Part shown: one piece after another, positions 28,210 to 37,567 of the stretch
Position numbering within the stretch: the stretch's first letter is position 1
How the letters are laid out: each line of letters opens with the position of its first letter
DNA from: CAIWTU01 sp963815135
GTDB lineage: Bacteria > Desulfobacterota > Desulfuromonadia > Geobacterales > Geobacteraceae
DNA: 64,000 nt
Direction of reading: 5' to 3'
Assembly (NCBI GenBank): GCA_963815135.1
Contig: CAWFFO010000006.1
Location: forward strand, 310,001 to 374,000
Notes under the pieces: model-generated
The model's input: only the letters and a program-made list of their open reading frames with translations
Database searches by the model: none
Told to the model about the DNA's origin: nothing
Translations under genes and position numbers: made by a program

Positions 28210-29152
28210 TGACAGCGGATATCCTGTCGAGTACCTGGCGGCAAGAATCGGCGTAAGAAGAAGTTTCCTCACTTCCGACTGGCAGCCGTTGCTTGATGCC
28301 GATGATCCGCTGGCTGTTGTTCCCCGGGGGAATTTCCTCGCCGGTTCCGGTGTCCGGTCAGCTGAGGGAATGTGGAAATCCCTGTTATGCGAGTATCACT
28401 GGATATATCGCCAGATGGGCAACGGCGCCAGGGAGGATTTCGGCCCCTTCTTTACCTGGCAGGAACTGAAGACGGTGATTCTCTGCCTCAGGTACATGCA
28501 GGCAAGGGAAAGCGGAAAAATCGGGGAAATACTCGAATTCAGCCTGCTTTCGCAAAACGTGAAAAATATTCTGGAATATGGGGAAAATCCTCCCGAGGCG
28601 GTGGCGCGACTGGAAGTGGAGTTTGCCCTGATGTCCACCGTTTTCTGCGGCATGGCGGAAACCTTTCACTCTTTCGGCGCCGGTGGGCTGGAACAGTGGC
28701 TGAACGATACCTGGCTCGAATGGATATGCGGTACTTCCCTGCATCCCGTGCTCCGGGACTTCTGCAGCAGCCAGGTGGATTTCCGCAACCTGATGGAGCT
28801 TTACAAGAGGGTCCGCTGGGAAGTGCCGGAAGAGCCCCGTTTTCTCAGGGGGGGACGTCTCGGCAGGGCGCCGCTTGCCGATGCGCTGCAAACAGGTGAC
28901 CGGACCGCGTCAGCAGGTCTTGTTCGCCGCTTTCCGGGCGTGGAGGGTGATGTGGATTCCAAGGCAAGCCCGGAACACTACCTGCTCCGCGGCATCATGC
29001 GGCAGCTGCGTCGGAAAAGCAGGGAGTTTCCCGGCTACGGGCAGTTGATCGAGTACCTCTGGCTTGCGTATGTGGAAACCATCAACATGGGAATACTCCT
29101 CGAAACCGGAAGGCTCGACAGGCAGAACGCCGCAGAGGAACTTATCCGATGA
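28190..29152 (+). CDS. atpC: V-type ATPase subunit C (V0D/AC39-like)
   Basis: 320 aa from ATG 28190, chosen because GGGAGG lies about 10 nt upstream; the reading frame is open much further 5' but that part is antisense-like overlap with subunit E. All-helical protein with EYLAARIGVRRSFLTS, REDFGPFFTWQELKTVILCL in pieces and YPxxGQLIEYLWLAYVETINMGILLE near the end, typical of the funnel-shaped C/d subunit that caps the K ring and binds the central stalk. The final ATGA overlap with subunit F shows tight coupling. Divergent family; context makes the call firm. Confidence 0.87.
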   Translation: MLLQRVDDSGYPVEYLAARIGVRRSFLTSDWQPLLDADDPLAVVPRGNFLAGSGVRSAEGMWKSLLCEYHWIYRQMGNGAREDFGPFFTWQELKTVILCLRYMQARESGKIGEILEFSLLSQNVKNILEYGENPPEAVARLEVEFALMSTVFCGMAETFHSFGAGGLEQWLNDTWLEWICGTSLHPVLRDFCSSQVDFRNLMELYKRVRWEVPEEPRFLRGGRLGRAPLADALQTGDRTASAGLVRRFPGVEGDVDSKASPEHYLLRGIMRQLRRKSREFPGYGQLIEYLWLAYVETINMGILLETGRLDRQNAAEELIR

Positions 29153-29472
29153 AAAAGATGGTCTTTATAACCCCCGGGAATGCCGATCCCGGCTTCGCCC
29201 TTGCGGGCGTCACCCATTACACCTCATCGCCGGACGGAGCGGAAGTGCTGCTGAGAAAGGTGATGGCCGATCCGGACACGGGTGTTGCCGTGATCGACGA
29301 ACGCCTTGCCATGGCCGTGGATGAGGAGCGGTTCCGCGAAATGGAGAGGAGATGTTTCGGTATACTCCTCGTACTTCCGTCTCCGGAAGGGGCCGGCGGG
29401 GAAGCGGCGGAAGATTACGCGCGCAGGCTGATCCGCCGGGCTATCGGCTACCATGTGAGGCTGCAGCTATGA
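29149..29472 (+). CDS. atpF: V-type ATPase central-stalk subunit F
   Basis: 107 aa. Rossmann-like pattern: KKMVFITPGNADPGFALAGV, DTGVAVIDERLAMAVDE, FGILLVLPSPEG and a C-terminal helix DYARRLIRRAIGYHVRL. This matches bacterial V-ATPase F subunits (strand-turn-GFxLAGV; I(A/G)YxxRL end), which sit on subunit D in the rotor and modulate ATPase activity. Overlaps C by 4 nt before and A by 4 nt after. Confidence 0.88.
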   Translation: MKKMVFITPGNADPGFALAGVTHYTSSPDGAEVLLRKVMADPDTGVAVIDERLAMAVDEERFREMERRCFGILLVLPSPEGAGGEAAEDYARRLIRRAIGYHVRLQL

Positions 29473-31094
29473 AAGGAACCATCAGGGGAATATCGGGACC
29501 CACGGTAAGCACCGACCTTGCCGGGCTGAAACTTTACGACAGGGTTTATGTCGGGTCGGCCCTGCTTACCGGGGAAGTGGTAAAGCTGGAAAAGGACCGG
29601 ACGGTGATCCAGGTTTACGAGGATACCCGGGGGCTCGCCGTGGGGGGACCGGTGGAAGGGGTGGGAAAACCCCTCACGGTCCGGCTGGGGCCGGGGCTTC
29701 TTTCCGGGATGTTCGACGGTCTGCAGAGGCCGCTTGAAAAACTGCGTGAAGAGACGGGCCCCTTCATCCGCGGCGGCCGGGAGCTTGCTCCCCTCGACCC
29801 GGTTCAGGTTCTGGCCTTCCGTCCCCTGAAAAAGCCGGGCGAAACCGTTTCTCCCGGAGAGGCGCTGGGATACGTGGAAGAAGGGTACCTGAAGCATCTG
29901 ATCTTCAATGGAGAAACGGAAGGAAAGGTCGAGGCGATTACGGAAGGCGTTTTCGAGCTGGGCCGTGCCGTTTGCAAGCTGGAATCCGGCCTGGAGATAT
30001 TTGCAGTGCAGGAATGGCCGGTGCGTAAGCCGCGCCCGTACCGCAAAAAGATGTCCCAGTCTTTGCCCCTGGTCACGGGACAGCGCTGTATCGATTTTCT
30101 GTTCCCCCTGGCGAGGGGAGGGACGGCAATCTTTCCCGGCGGGTTCGGAACGGGTAAAACCATACTGGAGCAGTCCATTGCGAAGTTTGCCGATGTGGAC
30201 ATAGTTATTTATGTCGGCTGCGGCGAGCGGGGCAATGAAATGGCCGAACTGCTCGAAGAGTTCCGCACCCTGGGTGACCCGTGGACGGGCCGGCCGCTGA
30301 TGGCCAGGACAATCGTGGTGGTGAATACCTCGAACATGCCGGTGGCCGCCAGGGAGGCGTCCATCTACACGGCGGTCACCATGGCGGAATATTACCGGGA
30401 TATGGGCTGCAACGTGCTGCTCCTGGCGGACAGCATATCCCGATGGGCCGAAGCCTTGCGCGAGATATCCTCTTCCCTGGAAGAGATGCCCGGCGAGGAA
30501 GGGTACCCGACCTACCTCGCTTCACGTCTGGCAGGCTTCTTCGAAAGGGCCGGGGTGGTGGAGACTCTGAACGGGGCGACCGGCTCGCTGACCATGGTCC
30601 TGTCGGTGTCGCCGCCGGGAGGCGACTTCACCGAACCGGTTACGCAGGCATGCCTGAGAATGACCGGGACCTTTCTCATGCTGGATACCTCACTGGCTTA
30701 TCGCAGGCATTTTCCGGCCATTAACTGGTTCCAGAGTTATTCCCTGTATGAAAAGGATATTACGGGGTATTTCCGCGAATCGGTGTCGCCCGACTGGCAG
30801 GAACTGAAAAAGAAAACCAGGATGCTCCTGCAGCGTGAAGATGCGTTGCGGGAGGTTGCGGAGATCGTCGGCATGGAGGGATTGCAGGACAGCGACCGGC
30901 TGCTGATGAACACGGCCGAGAAAATCAGGGTTACCTTCCTTGCGCAGAATGCCTATACCGAAGACGCATTTTCCACTCCCGACCAGACTTTTGGACAGAT
31001 CCGGGAGATACTCGAGAACCACGAACAGGCCGAACGACGGCTGGAGCAGGGGGAATTCCTGGAAGAAATTCTGGAGAAGGAGCTGCGCCCATGA
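29469..31094 (+). CDS. atpA: V-type ATPase catalytic subunit A
   Basis: 541 aa from ATG 29469 (MKGTIRGISGPTVSTD). N-terminal beta-barrel, a short non-homologous insert (~110-190), then the nucleotide domain with P-loop GGFGTGKT (most A subunits have G-P-F-G-x-G-K-T; the Pro is Gly here), YVGCGERGNEM with the catalytic Glu, VVVNTSNMPVAAREASIYTA in pieces, and LLADSISRWAEALREIS. It hydrolyses or makes ATP at the A/B interface. About 40-50 residues shorter than typical A subunits, mainly in the insert. Gene order F-A-B-D with 4-nt overlaps. Confidence 0.95.
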   Translation: MKGTIRGISGPTVSTDLAGLKLYDRVYVGSALLTGEVVKLEKDRTVIQVYEDTRGLAVGGPVEGVGKPLTVRLGPGLLSGMFDGLQRPLEKLREETGPFIRGGRELAPLDPVQVLAFRPLKKPGETVSPGEALGYVEEGYLKHLIFNGETEGKVEAITEGVFELGRAVCKLESGLEIFAVQEWPVRKPRPYRKKMSQSLPLVTGQRCIDFLFPLARGGTAIFPGGFGTGKTILEQSIAKFADVDIVIYVGCGERGNEMAELLEEFRTLGDPWTGRPLMARTIVVVNTSNMPVAAREASIYTAVTMAEYYRDMGCNVLLLADSISRWAEALREISSSLEEMPGEEGYPTYLASRLAGFFERAGVVETLNGATGSLTMVLSVSPPGGDFTEPVTQACLRMTGTFLMLDTSLAYRRHFPAINWFQSYSLYEKDITGYFRESVSPDWQELKKKTRMLLQREDALREVAEIVGMEGLQDSDRLLMNTAEKIRVTFLAQNAYTEDAFSTPDQTFGQIREILENHEQAERRLEQGEFLEEILEKELRP

Positions 31095-32443
31095 GACTCT
31101 CGGAACACAGATATCGCACCATCACTTCCGTCAAGGGGCCGCTCCTGTTCGTCGACAGGATTTTCAGCGCCATGGTCGGAGAGACAGTGCGCATCCGCTA
31201 CCCGGACGGCGGCGTCATGGACGGGGAAGTCCTGAAAATAGAAGGCGATACCGTGCTGGTCCAGGTTTACGGTGAAACCCGCGGCCTCGACCTCGGTTCC
31301 CAGGTGGTGTTTACCGACGCCCTGAAGACCGCCCCGCTTTCGCCTGACGTGATCGGCAGGATATTCAACGGCTCGTGCGACCCCATCGACGGGCTTCCCA
31401 TGTTCGTCCCGGAGAAGCGGGCGCCGGTAAGCGGCTTTCCGCTGAACCCGACAGCGCGGGCCAGGCCCGAAGAGTTTATTGAAACCGGGCTGTCAGTTAT
31501 CGACGGATTGAATACCCTGGTGAAGGGGCAGAAGCTTCCCATTTTTTCCTGTTCCGGTCTGCCTGCCGGCGATATCGCTGCTGCCGTACTGAAAAACTCC
31601 CGGCTGGCCGGTGAAAATCCGGGCCGGGAGGCAGGGGTGCCGGAAAAGGGTTTTGTCGTGGTGTTCGTCGCCCTGGGGCTGGCATGGCACGAATACTCCT
31701 TCTATATGACGACACTCGCCGAAATGAAGTCCGGTTTTGTCGCCTTTGTCAACCTTGCCGGCGAACCCGTGGTGGAGCGCCTGCTGGCGCCGCGCCTGGC
31801 GCTCACGGTCGCGGAGTATCTCGCCTTCGAGAGGGGGATGGACGTGCTGGTGGTCATTACCGACATGACCAACTACTGCGACGCCCTGCGGGAGGTCTCC
31901 ACCGCCAGGGAAGAGCTCCCCGGCAGACGCGGTTATCCGGGCTACATGTATTCCGATCTCGCTTCGCTGTATGAGCGCGCCGGGCGCATCATCGGCCTGG
32001 AGGGCTCGGTTACCATGCTGCCGCTGGTGACCATGCCGGAAGACGACATTACCCATCCCATCCCCGACCTGACCGGCTACATTACAGAAGGGCAGATCGT
32101 CCTGAGCCGGGAACTGCACCAGAAAGGGATGTTCCCGCCGGTGGATGTCCTGCCGAGCCTGTCCAGGCTCATGCAGCGCGGGATCGGCGATGGGCGCACC
32201 AGGGGGGACCACCGGAAAACCGCCGATCTCCTCTATCGCCATTATGCGAAGGGAAGGGACCTGCGCAGGCTGGAGGCGATAGTGGGGAGGGACGGCATGC
32301 TGGAAGCGGACCGGCGCATGCTCGATTTCGCCGACGCATTCGAAAGTGAGTTCGTCAGCCAGGGTGCGGGCAGAAGGGGTATCGGCGAAACCCTGGACAC
32401 CGGTATCCGTTTGCTGAAAAATTTCTCGCTGGAGTCGTCGTGA
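31091..32443 (+). CDS. atpB: V-type ATPase regulatory subunit B
   Basis: 450 aa. Non-catalytic nucleotide-binding subunit: GPLLFVDRIFSAMVGE, FNGSCDPIDGLPMFVPEK, FIETGLSVIDGLNTLVKGQ and IFSCSGLPAGDIAA replacing the P-loop, as in all B subunits. It also has FYMTTLAEMKS, LVVITDMTNYCDALREVS, and the conserved RRGYPGYMYSDLASLYERAG in pieces. Typical length. It alternates with A in the hexameric head. Couples to subunit D by a GTGA overlap. Confidence 0.95.
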   Translation: MRLSEHRYRTITSVKGPLLFVDRIFSAMVGETVRIRYPDGGVMDGEVLKIEGDTVLVQVYGETRGLDLGSQVVFTDALKTAPLSPDVIGRIFNGSCDPIDGLPMFVPEKRAPVSGFPLNPTARARPEEFIETGLSVIDGLNTLVKGQKLPIFSCSGLPAGDIAAAVLKNSRLAGENPGREAGVPEKGFVVVFVALGLAWHEYSFYMTTLAEMKSGFVAFVNLAGEPVVERLLAPRLALTVAEYLAFERGMDVLVVITDMTNYCDALREVSTAREELPGRRGYPGYMYSDLASLYERAGRIIGLEGSVTMLPLVTMPEDDITHPIPDLTGYITEGQIVLSRELHQKGMFPPVDVLPSLSRLMQRGIGDGRTRGDHRKTADLLYRHYAKGRDLRRLEAIVGRDGMLEADRRMLDFADAFESEFVSQGAGRRGIGETLDTGIRLLKNFSLESS

Positions 32444-33060
32444 TTCATCCCACCAGAACAAATCTGCTCATGCTCAAGGATAAGTCGCGCTCCGTCGTCA
32501 ACAGTATCGGAATCCTGAAGGCGCGCCGACAGGCATTGATCCGGGAGTTTCTCTCCACCACCGTCCCGTTTCTCCGTTCGCGTGACGAGGTGAAGAATAT
32601 TTACGCGGAAGCGGTCAAGGAACTTCACTTCAGCGTCGGTCACGAAGGGAGGGATTATGTCGAATCGCTTGTAATCACCACGGGAAGAGAGTTCGGTGTG
32701 GAAATCGCCGCGAAAAGCGTCATGGGACTTCGCTATCGCGACGTAACCGCCCATGAATCGCCGGTGCGTGCACCCGATGAAAGGGGATACGATTTTCTCT
32801 CCACCACCGGCCACCTGGAAGAATCGATTAATCTTTTCGAGACGGTAGTCGAGTCGCTGCTGGAACTTGCGGCGTTTGAAAGCAAACTGAAAAGGCTGGG
32901 AGAGGAAATAAGGCGCATCACCAGGAGAATCAGGGTGCTGGAGGAAAAAATCCAGCCCTCTTTACGGGAACAGATCAAGACGATCGCCCAATACATAACC
33001 GAGCGTGAGCGCGAGGCCTATTACCGCCTCAAGAGATTCAAGGAAATCCGCCAGGACTAG
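32440..33060 (+). CDS. atpD: V-type ATPase central-stalk subunit D
   Basis: 206 aa from GTG 32440, overlapping the subunit B stop. Two long helices frame the protein: IHPTRTNLLMLKDKSRSVVN...LKARRQALIREF at the N-terminus and KLKRLGEEIRRITRRIRVLEEKI in pieces at the C-terminus, with the NALE-type motif replaced by RVLEEKIQPSL. This is the antiparallel coiled coil that rotates inside A3B3. Last gene of the operon; no strong terminator follows. Confidence 0.92.
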   Translation: MIHPTRTNLLMLKDKSRSVVNSIGILKARRQALIREFLSTTVPFLRSRDEVKNIYAEAVKELHFSVGHEGRDYVESLVITTGREFGVEIAAKSVMGLRYRDVTAHESPVRAPDERGYDFLSTTGHLEESINLFETVVESLLELAAFESKLKRLGEEIRRITRRIRVLEEKIQPSLREQIKTIAQYITEREREAYYRLKRFKEIRQD

Positions 33061-33168
33061 ACGAAATTCGATCCGGACCGGAACGGCCGGACGAGAACAA
33101 CTTGCCAAGTCCCCTGCCGCAATCCTGCCGAAAATATATTTCAATATTCCAAAAAAAAATTACTGCTA

Positions 33169-33196
33169 TTCACAAAACGATATCAGGTAGTATAAT
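33169..33196 (+). promoter_or_regulatory. Sigma-70-like promoter for the PAS kinase
   Basis: TTCACA (33169-33174), 16-bp spacer, TATAAT (33191-33196), about 80 bp before the kinase start. Five of six -35 bases and all six -10 bases match consensus. Confidence 0.6.
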
Positions 33197-33276
33197 TACT
33201 TGATTGTGCGTTTGATTTTTGCGGTAAAACGGTAATCCGATCCGGACTGCGGATGTCCGGACATGGAGAGCAAAAT

Positions 33277-35016
33277 ATGGAATATGAAAACAAGACAAGA
33301 GACCAGCTGGTCGATGAAATAAGAAAACTTCAGCTGCGGGTCGCCCGGCTTGAAGCCGGTGACAACAGGTCCGCGGACAGAGAAGATAAACTGTATGTTG
33401 TGAAGGAGCCGAAAGGGAGCGATGAAAAATTCGTTTCTTTTTCGATCGATATTTCCGACCATGAGCGTGTAAGGAGAGAGCTGAGCGAAATACGGACACG
33501 TTACCGGCTTATCCTGGATGCCATGCCCGCGCATATCTCCTATGTGGATACGGAACAGAATCTCCGCTTCGTCAACAAGTGGCATGAAAAATGGTTCAAT
33601 TACCACCCCAGAGAGATTGTCGGCAGGAATATCCGGGACCTGTTCGGTGAGGCGCTTTACGGAAAGGTTGAAAGCTATATTCAATCAGCCCTGGAAGGCA
33701 ACGAGGTCATCTTCGAAACCGTAGTATCGAAAAAACCGCTGCAGCGTCATCTTGCGGTGACCCTGATACCCAACAAGGATGACTCGGGGGCCATGCTCGG
33801 CTTCTACATCCTGGCTTATGACATAACCGACCGTATCCTGATCGAGGAGGCGCTGAAAAAAAGCGAGACCCAACTGGCAGAGGCGCAGCATGTGGCAAGT
33901 CTCGGCAGCTGGGAGTTCGATTTGCGTAAAAACAGGATTCGCCTCTCAGCGGAACTCTACCGTATCTGCAGCCTTGACCCGAAAATGTTCCGCCTTACAT
34001 TCATGGAAATCCTGCGTTTGATCCACCACGAGGATCTGGGAATATTCAAGGTGGCCATCGAGACAGCCTACCGGACGCGAAGCCCGTTTTCCCTTTATCA
34101 CAGGATTATCCGGCCCAACGGTACGATCCGGATTCTTCATTCCCAGGGCAATGTGATAGTTGGAGATGACGGAACCCCCCTGAGAATAATCGGCACCGCC
34201 CAGGATGTGACGGCCCGGAAAAAGACGGAAGAGATTCTGAAGAAGAAACACCGTGAGATGAAACAGCTGAACCGGTCCCTGGAAAAAAAGGTCGAGGAGG
34301 AAGTAGCCAAGAACAGGCAGAAGGATTATCTGCTGATCCAGCAGGGACGCCAGGCGGCCATGGGCGAGATGATCGGCAACATAGCCCACCAGTGGCGGCA
34401 GCCGCTCACCACCATTTCACTGCTCATTCAAAATCTGCAGGAAACCTATTTCTACGGCGATTTCTCGGGCGAGTTCATGCAAAAGAGCATCGAACACGTC
34501 ATGCAGGTTATTCAGCACATGTCCCGAACCATCGACGATTTCCGCAGCTTTTTCAAGCCCGACAAGGACCGGAGCACCTTTCTCATGGGTGATGTCATCC
34601 ATAAAACCATTACCTTCGTGGAGCCGAGCATGCGCTACCACAATATCTCCATCGATGTCCGGGCACAGAAAGACCTTTCCATTGACGGTTATCCCAATGA
34701 ATGCGCACAGGTGTTTCTCAATATTCTGAGTAACGCCAGGGATGCAATCATCGAGAGGAAGATCGCCTCTCCCGAAATCCTGATCGGGGCATCTCGAAGA
34801 AAAGGCAAAACGATAGTAACCATATGGGACAATGCGGGCGGAATACCCGAGAACATTATTGACAGGATTTTCGATCCTTACTTTACAACCAAGGACCTGG
34901 GCCAGGGAACAGGTGTCGGCCTGTATATGTCGAAAACGATCATCGAAAAACAAATGGGCGGGAAGCTCAGCGTCAGGAACGTCAATGGTGGGGCTGAATT
35001 CAGGATAGAAATATAA
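33277..35016 (+). CDS. Two-PAS sensor histidine kinase, HQWRQPL type
   Basis: 579 aa from ATG 33277 (SD GGAGAG, 6 nt); an in-frame ATG at 33253 lacks one. N-terminal coiled coil (~10-30), PAS1 (~60-185, ILDAMPAHISYVDTEQN...YDITDR), PAS2 (~195-310, SLGSWEFDLRKNRIRLS...AQDVTARKK), coiled coil KKVEEEVAKNRQKD, H-box GNIAHQWRQPLTTI (His ~370), then HATPase with N-box FLNILSNARDAI, G1 DNAGGIPE and G2 GQGTGVGLYMSK. No membrane segments; cytosolic. Its kinase core closely resembles the broken giant kinase at 10872-14957. No receiver next to it. Confidence 0.9.
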   Translation: MEYENKTRDQLVDEIRKLQLRVARLEAGDNRSADREDKLYVVKEPKGSDEKFVSFSIDISDHERVRRELSEIRTRYRLILDAMPAHISYVDTEQNLRFVNKWHEKWFNYHPREIVGRNIRDLFGEALYGKVESYIQSALEGNEVIFETVVSKKPLQRHLAVTLIPNKDDSGAMLGFYILAYDITDRILIEEALKKSETQLAEAQHVASLGSWEFDLRKNRIRLSAELYRICSLDPKMFRLTFMEILRLIHHEDLGIFKVAIETAYRTRSPFSLYHRIIRPNGTIRILHSQGNVIVGDDGTPLRIIGTAQDVTARKKTEEILKKKHREMKQLNRSLEKKVEEEVAKNRQKDYLLIQQGRQAAMGEMIGNIAHQWRQPLTTISLLIQNLQETYFYGDFSGEFMQKSIEHVMQVIQHMSRTIDDFRSFFKPDKDRSTFLMGDVIHKTITFVEPSMRYHNISIDVRAQKDLSIDGYPNECAQVFLNILSNARDAIIERKIASPEILIGASRRKGKTIVTIWDNAGGIPENIIDRIFDPYFTTKDLGQGTGVGLYMSKTIIEKQMGGKLSVRNVNGGAEFRIEI

Positions 35017-35076
35017 AACTGAAATCAGTATTTACTTTCGCAAAGACACCAGAACACGCATGTGCGCCGTGGCGCT

Positions 35077-35120
35077 GCCTGCTCCGCCGAAGTGGTCTGG
35101 CTGCGAAGGCCTGGTCAGCG
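35077..35120 (+). repeat. 44-bp dispersed repeat, second copy
   Basis: Matches the reverse complement of 8667-8710 at about 38 of 44 positions. Lies in the gap between a plus-strand kinase and the convergent htpG. Confidence 0.6.
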
Positions 35121-35147
35121 CACAGGCGCAAAGAGATTCAATACTGA

Positions 35148-35176
35148 AAAAGGGCGATCACACGGATCGCCCTTTT
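35148..35176. terminator. Bidirectional terminator between kinase and htpG
   Basis: Perfect 12-bp stem AAAAGGGCGATC/GATCGCCCTTTT with a 5-nt loop. T-rich on both exits, placed between convergent genes. Confidence 0.85.
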
Positions 35177-35249
35177 GTTTTGACATTATACTGTATTTAT
35201 CCTTCACCCGTCGCTGCGCACAGGATAAGGGGGATAGGTACCGGTCGGT

Positions 35250-37202
35250 TTATTTATTCTCCACCAGTGACTGACCTTCGAATACCATCAGCTCGCTTAT
35301 CAGTCTTGTAAACCTGAGCGGATCGGCGATCTGCGATCCTTCGGTCAGAAGCGCCTGGTCATGGAGCAACTCGCAGTAGTCGGCCAGTTTCGCATTTCCC
35401 CGGTCTTTTTCGTACAGCCCGTTCAGGATCTGCATGATCGGGTGGTCCGGATTGAGTTCGAGGATTCGCTTCGATTCCGGGATGTCCTGGTTCATGGCCT
35501 TGAGGATACGTTCCATGTTGGCGTCCATGCCGTATTCATCGGCCACCAGGCAGCACGCGCTGTCGGTGAGACGGCTCGACAGTCGGACTTCTTTCACCTT
35601 GTCGCCCAGCTTGTCCTTGATGAATTCGAGCAGCCCCAGGTACTGCTTCTGTTTTTCTTCCTTTCTGGTTTCCTTTTCCTTTTTCTCCTCTTCCGTATCG
35701 ACTTCCAGTTCACCCTTGAGGACGGATTTCAGCTTTTTCCCGTCGTATTCGGTAAGTCCCTGTACCACCCATTCGTCGATGGGGTCGGTGAGGAAAAGCA
35801 CTTCGAAATTTTTCGACCTGCAGATTTCCAGGTGCGGCGAATTTTCCACGGACTGCCTGTTCGTGCCGGTGATGAAATAGATTTCCTTCTGGGCCTCGGG
35901 CATACGTTCCACATACTCTTTCAGGGAAACGAACTTGCCCGGCTCGGTGGCGGAGCTTTCGAACATCAACAGTTCCTGCAGCTTTTCCTTGTTGGCGTAA
36001 TCGAAGTGTATGCCTTCCTTCAGCACGGGTCCGAATTCCTTGTAAAACTTGAGGTAATCTTCCGGTGCTTTTTCCTTCATTTCCGCCAGGGTGCTTAGTA
36101 TCTTGCCGACCAGGTTTTTCTGGATTTTCTTGATCTGCATGTCTTCCTGGAGGATTTCGCGGGAAACGTTGAGCGGCAGATCGCTGGAATCCACCACGCC
36201 TTTCACGAAACGGAGGTAATCCGGAAGAAGGTTTTCGCATTTGTCGGTGATAAATACCCTTTTCACAAAGAGGTGCACGCCTTTTTTCTGCTCATGGAGG
36301 AACATGTCGAAGGGCTTGTGTTCCGGAATATAAAGCAGCGCCTTGAACTCGCTGGTCCCTTCCGCCGAATAGTGGATGGTGCGGAAGGGGTTGTTGAAAT
36401 CGTGGGATATGTGCTTGTAAAACTCGTTGTATTCGTCTTCGGTGATTTCACTTTTCGGACGGGTCCAGATCGCTTTCATGGAGTTGAGGGTTTCTTCTTC
36501 GACTTTCTTGATCTTTTCCGCCCCTTCGATCGGCTTTCCGTCGATTCCCTGGGGAAGCTCCTCGCGGGTTATATCCATGGTCACGGGGTACTGAACGTAG
36601 TCGGAATATTTTTTGACTATGGACCGGATACGCCATTCGTCCAGGAATTCACGCATCTCTTCCTTGAGGTGGAGGACGATGTCCGTTCCCCTTGTTTCCT
36701 TGGAGCACTCCTCGATGGTATAGGAACCGTCCCCGACCGACTCCCAGAGAGTCGCCGCTGTTTTGTCGCCCGCGCGGCGGGTGACCAGCGTTACCTTGTC
36801 GGCGGCCATGAAGGAGGCATAGAAGCCCACTCCGAACTGGCCGATCAGTTCGGGATGGTCCTGGATATTCTTCTCCTTCAGGTCCTTCAGGAAGCCGCGG
36901 GTGCCGGACTGGGCGATGGTGCCGATATTCGCTTCCACCTCATCCATGTTCATGCCGATCCCGTTGTCGCTGATGGTCAGGGTCCCGGCTTCCTTGTCCG
37001 CTATGAGTTTTATCTTCCAGTCGGGGTTGTTCTCCAGAAGGGCCTGGTTGGTGTGGGATTCGAAACGGGCCTTGTCGATCGCATCGGAAGCGTTGGAAAT
37101 GAGTTCCCGCAGGAAAATTTCCTTATTCGAATAGAGGGAATGGATCACGAGGTCGAGAAGTTGCTGGACCTCGGTCTGAAAGTGTTTTGTTACCTTTGCC
37201 AT
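35250..37202 (-). CDS. htpG: Heat-shock chaperone HtpG (Hsp90)
   Basis: 650 aa from ATG 37202 with SD AAGGAG; an upstream in-frame start adds residues that fall in repeat DNA. N-terminal GHKL ATPase: HSLYSNKEIFLRELISNASDA in pieces, DNGIGMNMDE, IAQSGTRGFL, GQFGVGFYASFMAAD. Middle domain with FNNPFRTIHYS, LFVKRVFITD and the ATP-contacting Arg in PLNVSREILQED. C-terminal dimerisation domain with LDSACCLVADEYGM-type helix (SRLTDSACCLVADEYG). Typical bacterial length. It folds or remodels client proteins using ATP. The 5' leader contains a 175-bp inverted-repeat element. Confidence 0.96.
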   Translation of the reverse strand: MAKVTKHFQTEVQQLLDLVIHSLYSNKEIFLRELISNASDAIDKARFESHTNQALLENNPDWKIKLIADKEAGTLTISDNGIGMNMDEVEANIGTIAQSGTRGFLKDLKEKNIQDHPELIGQFGVGFYASFMAADKVTLVTRRAGDKTAATLWESVGDGSYTIEECSKETRGTDIVLHLKEEMREFLDEWRIRSIVKKYSDYVQYPVTMDITREELPQGIDGKPIEGAEKIKKVEEETLNSMKAIWTRPKSEITEDEYNEFYKHISHDFNNPFRTIHYSAEGTSEFKALLYIPEHKPFDMFLHEQKKGVHLFVKRVFITDKCENLLPDYLRFVKGVVDSSDLPLNVSREILQEDMQIKKIQKNLVGKILSTLAEMKEKAPEDYLKFYKEFGPVLKEGIHFDYANKEKLQELLMFESSATEPGKFVSLKEYVERMPEAQKEIYFITGTNRQSVENSPHLEICRSKNFEVLFLTDPIDEWVVQGLTEYDGKKLKSVLKGELEVDTEEEKKEKETRKEEKQKQYLGLLEFIKDKLGDKVKEVRLSSRLTDSACCLVADEYGMDANMERILKAMNQDIPESKRILELNPDHPIMQILNGLYEKDRGNAKLADYCELLHDQALLTEGSQIADPLRFTRLISELMVFEGQSLVENK

Positions 37203-37223
37203 CGCTTGTTTTTCTCCTTTTAT

Positions 37224-37398
37224 CCTGAATCCGTGACGCATTCACGCTTTCGCTTGCGCGGAACGCCTCAGTTTTTGCATTTCGGAATTATGAGGCGGCC
37301 CGACGAAGTTCACCCGGCATAACGGGCATGTAACGGCGTCAACGACGTTGAACTCCGGCATTCTGCTCGCTACGGCGTTCAGGCGCCACGGATTCAGG
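37224..37398. repeat. 175-bp inverted-repeat element in the htpG leader
   Basis: Perfect 12-bp terminal arms CCTGAATCCGTG (37224-37235) and CACGGATTCAGG (37387-37398), with an inner pair CGCCTCA/TGAGGCG. The element has no ORF and ends 22 bp from the htpG start. Looks like a MITE or a structured RNA leader. Confidence 0.65.
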
Positions 37399-37473
37399 TT
37401 TATGTCAAGTCTTGTTTCGCCAGCGCCTTTCAGCGGTCGGCGGAATTGCAGTTACCTGATTCATCAGTCAACT

Positions 37474-37502
37474 AAACTAATAACTGTCGGGCAATTTTTC
37501 AA
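37474..37502 (-). promoter_or_regulatory. Candidate htpG promoter
   Basis: On the minus strand TTGAAA (37497-37502), 17-bp spacer, TAGTTT (37474-37479). The -35 also begins CTTGAAA, the heat-shock sigma-32 -35, but the -10 does not fit CCCCATNT well. Which sigma factor uses it is open. Confidence 0.4.
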
Positions 37503-37538
37503 GGTATAAATTTCGCCGTAAGGCAATTCGGCCAATTC

Positions 37539-37567
37539 TTGACAGCATTTTAGCGCTATGTTAGTCT
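37539..37567 (+). promoter_or_regulatory. Candidate trp operon promoter
   Basis: TTGACA (37539-37544), 17-bp spacer, TAGTCT (37562-37567), about 95 bp before trpE. The -35 is perfect; the -10 is weak. No Trp-rich leader peptide or attenuator hairpin pair follows. Confidence 0.55.

Noticed and set aside
31493..32461. 322-codon minus-strand ORF opposite V-ATPase subunit B
   Set aside because: Shadow frame of atpB with low-complexity H/Q/G-rich content.
36273..37322. 349-codon plus-strand ORF opposite htpG
   Set aside because: Antisense to a well-conserved Hsp90 gene and running through the inverted-repeat element; no coding motifs.
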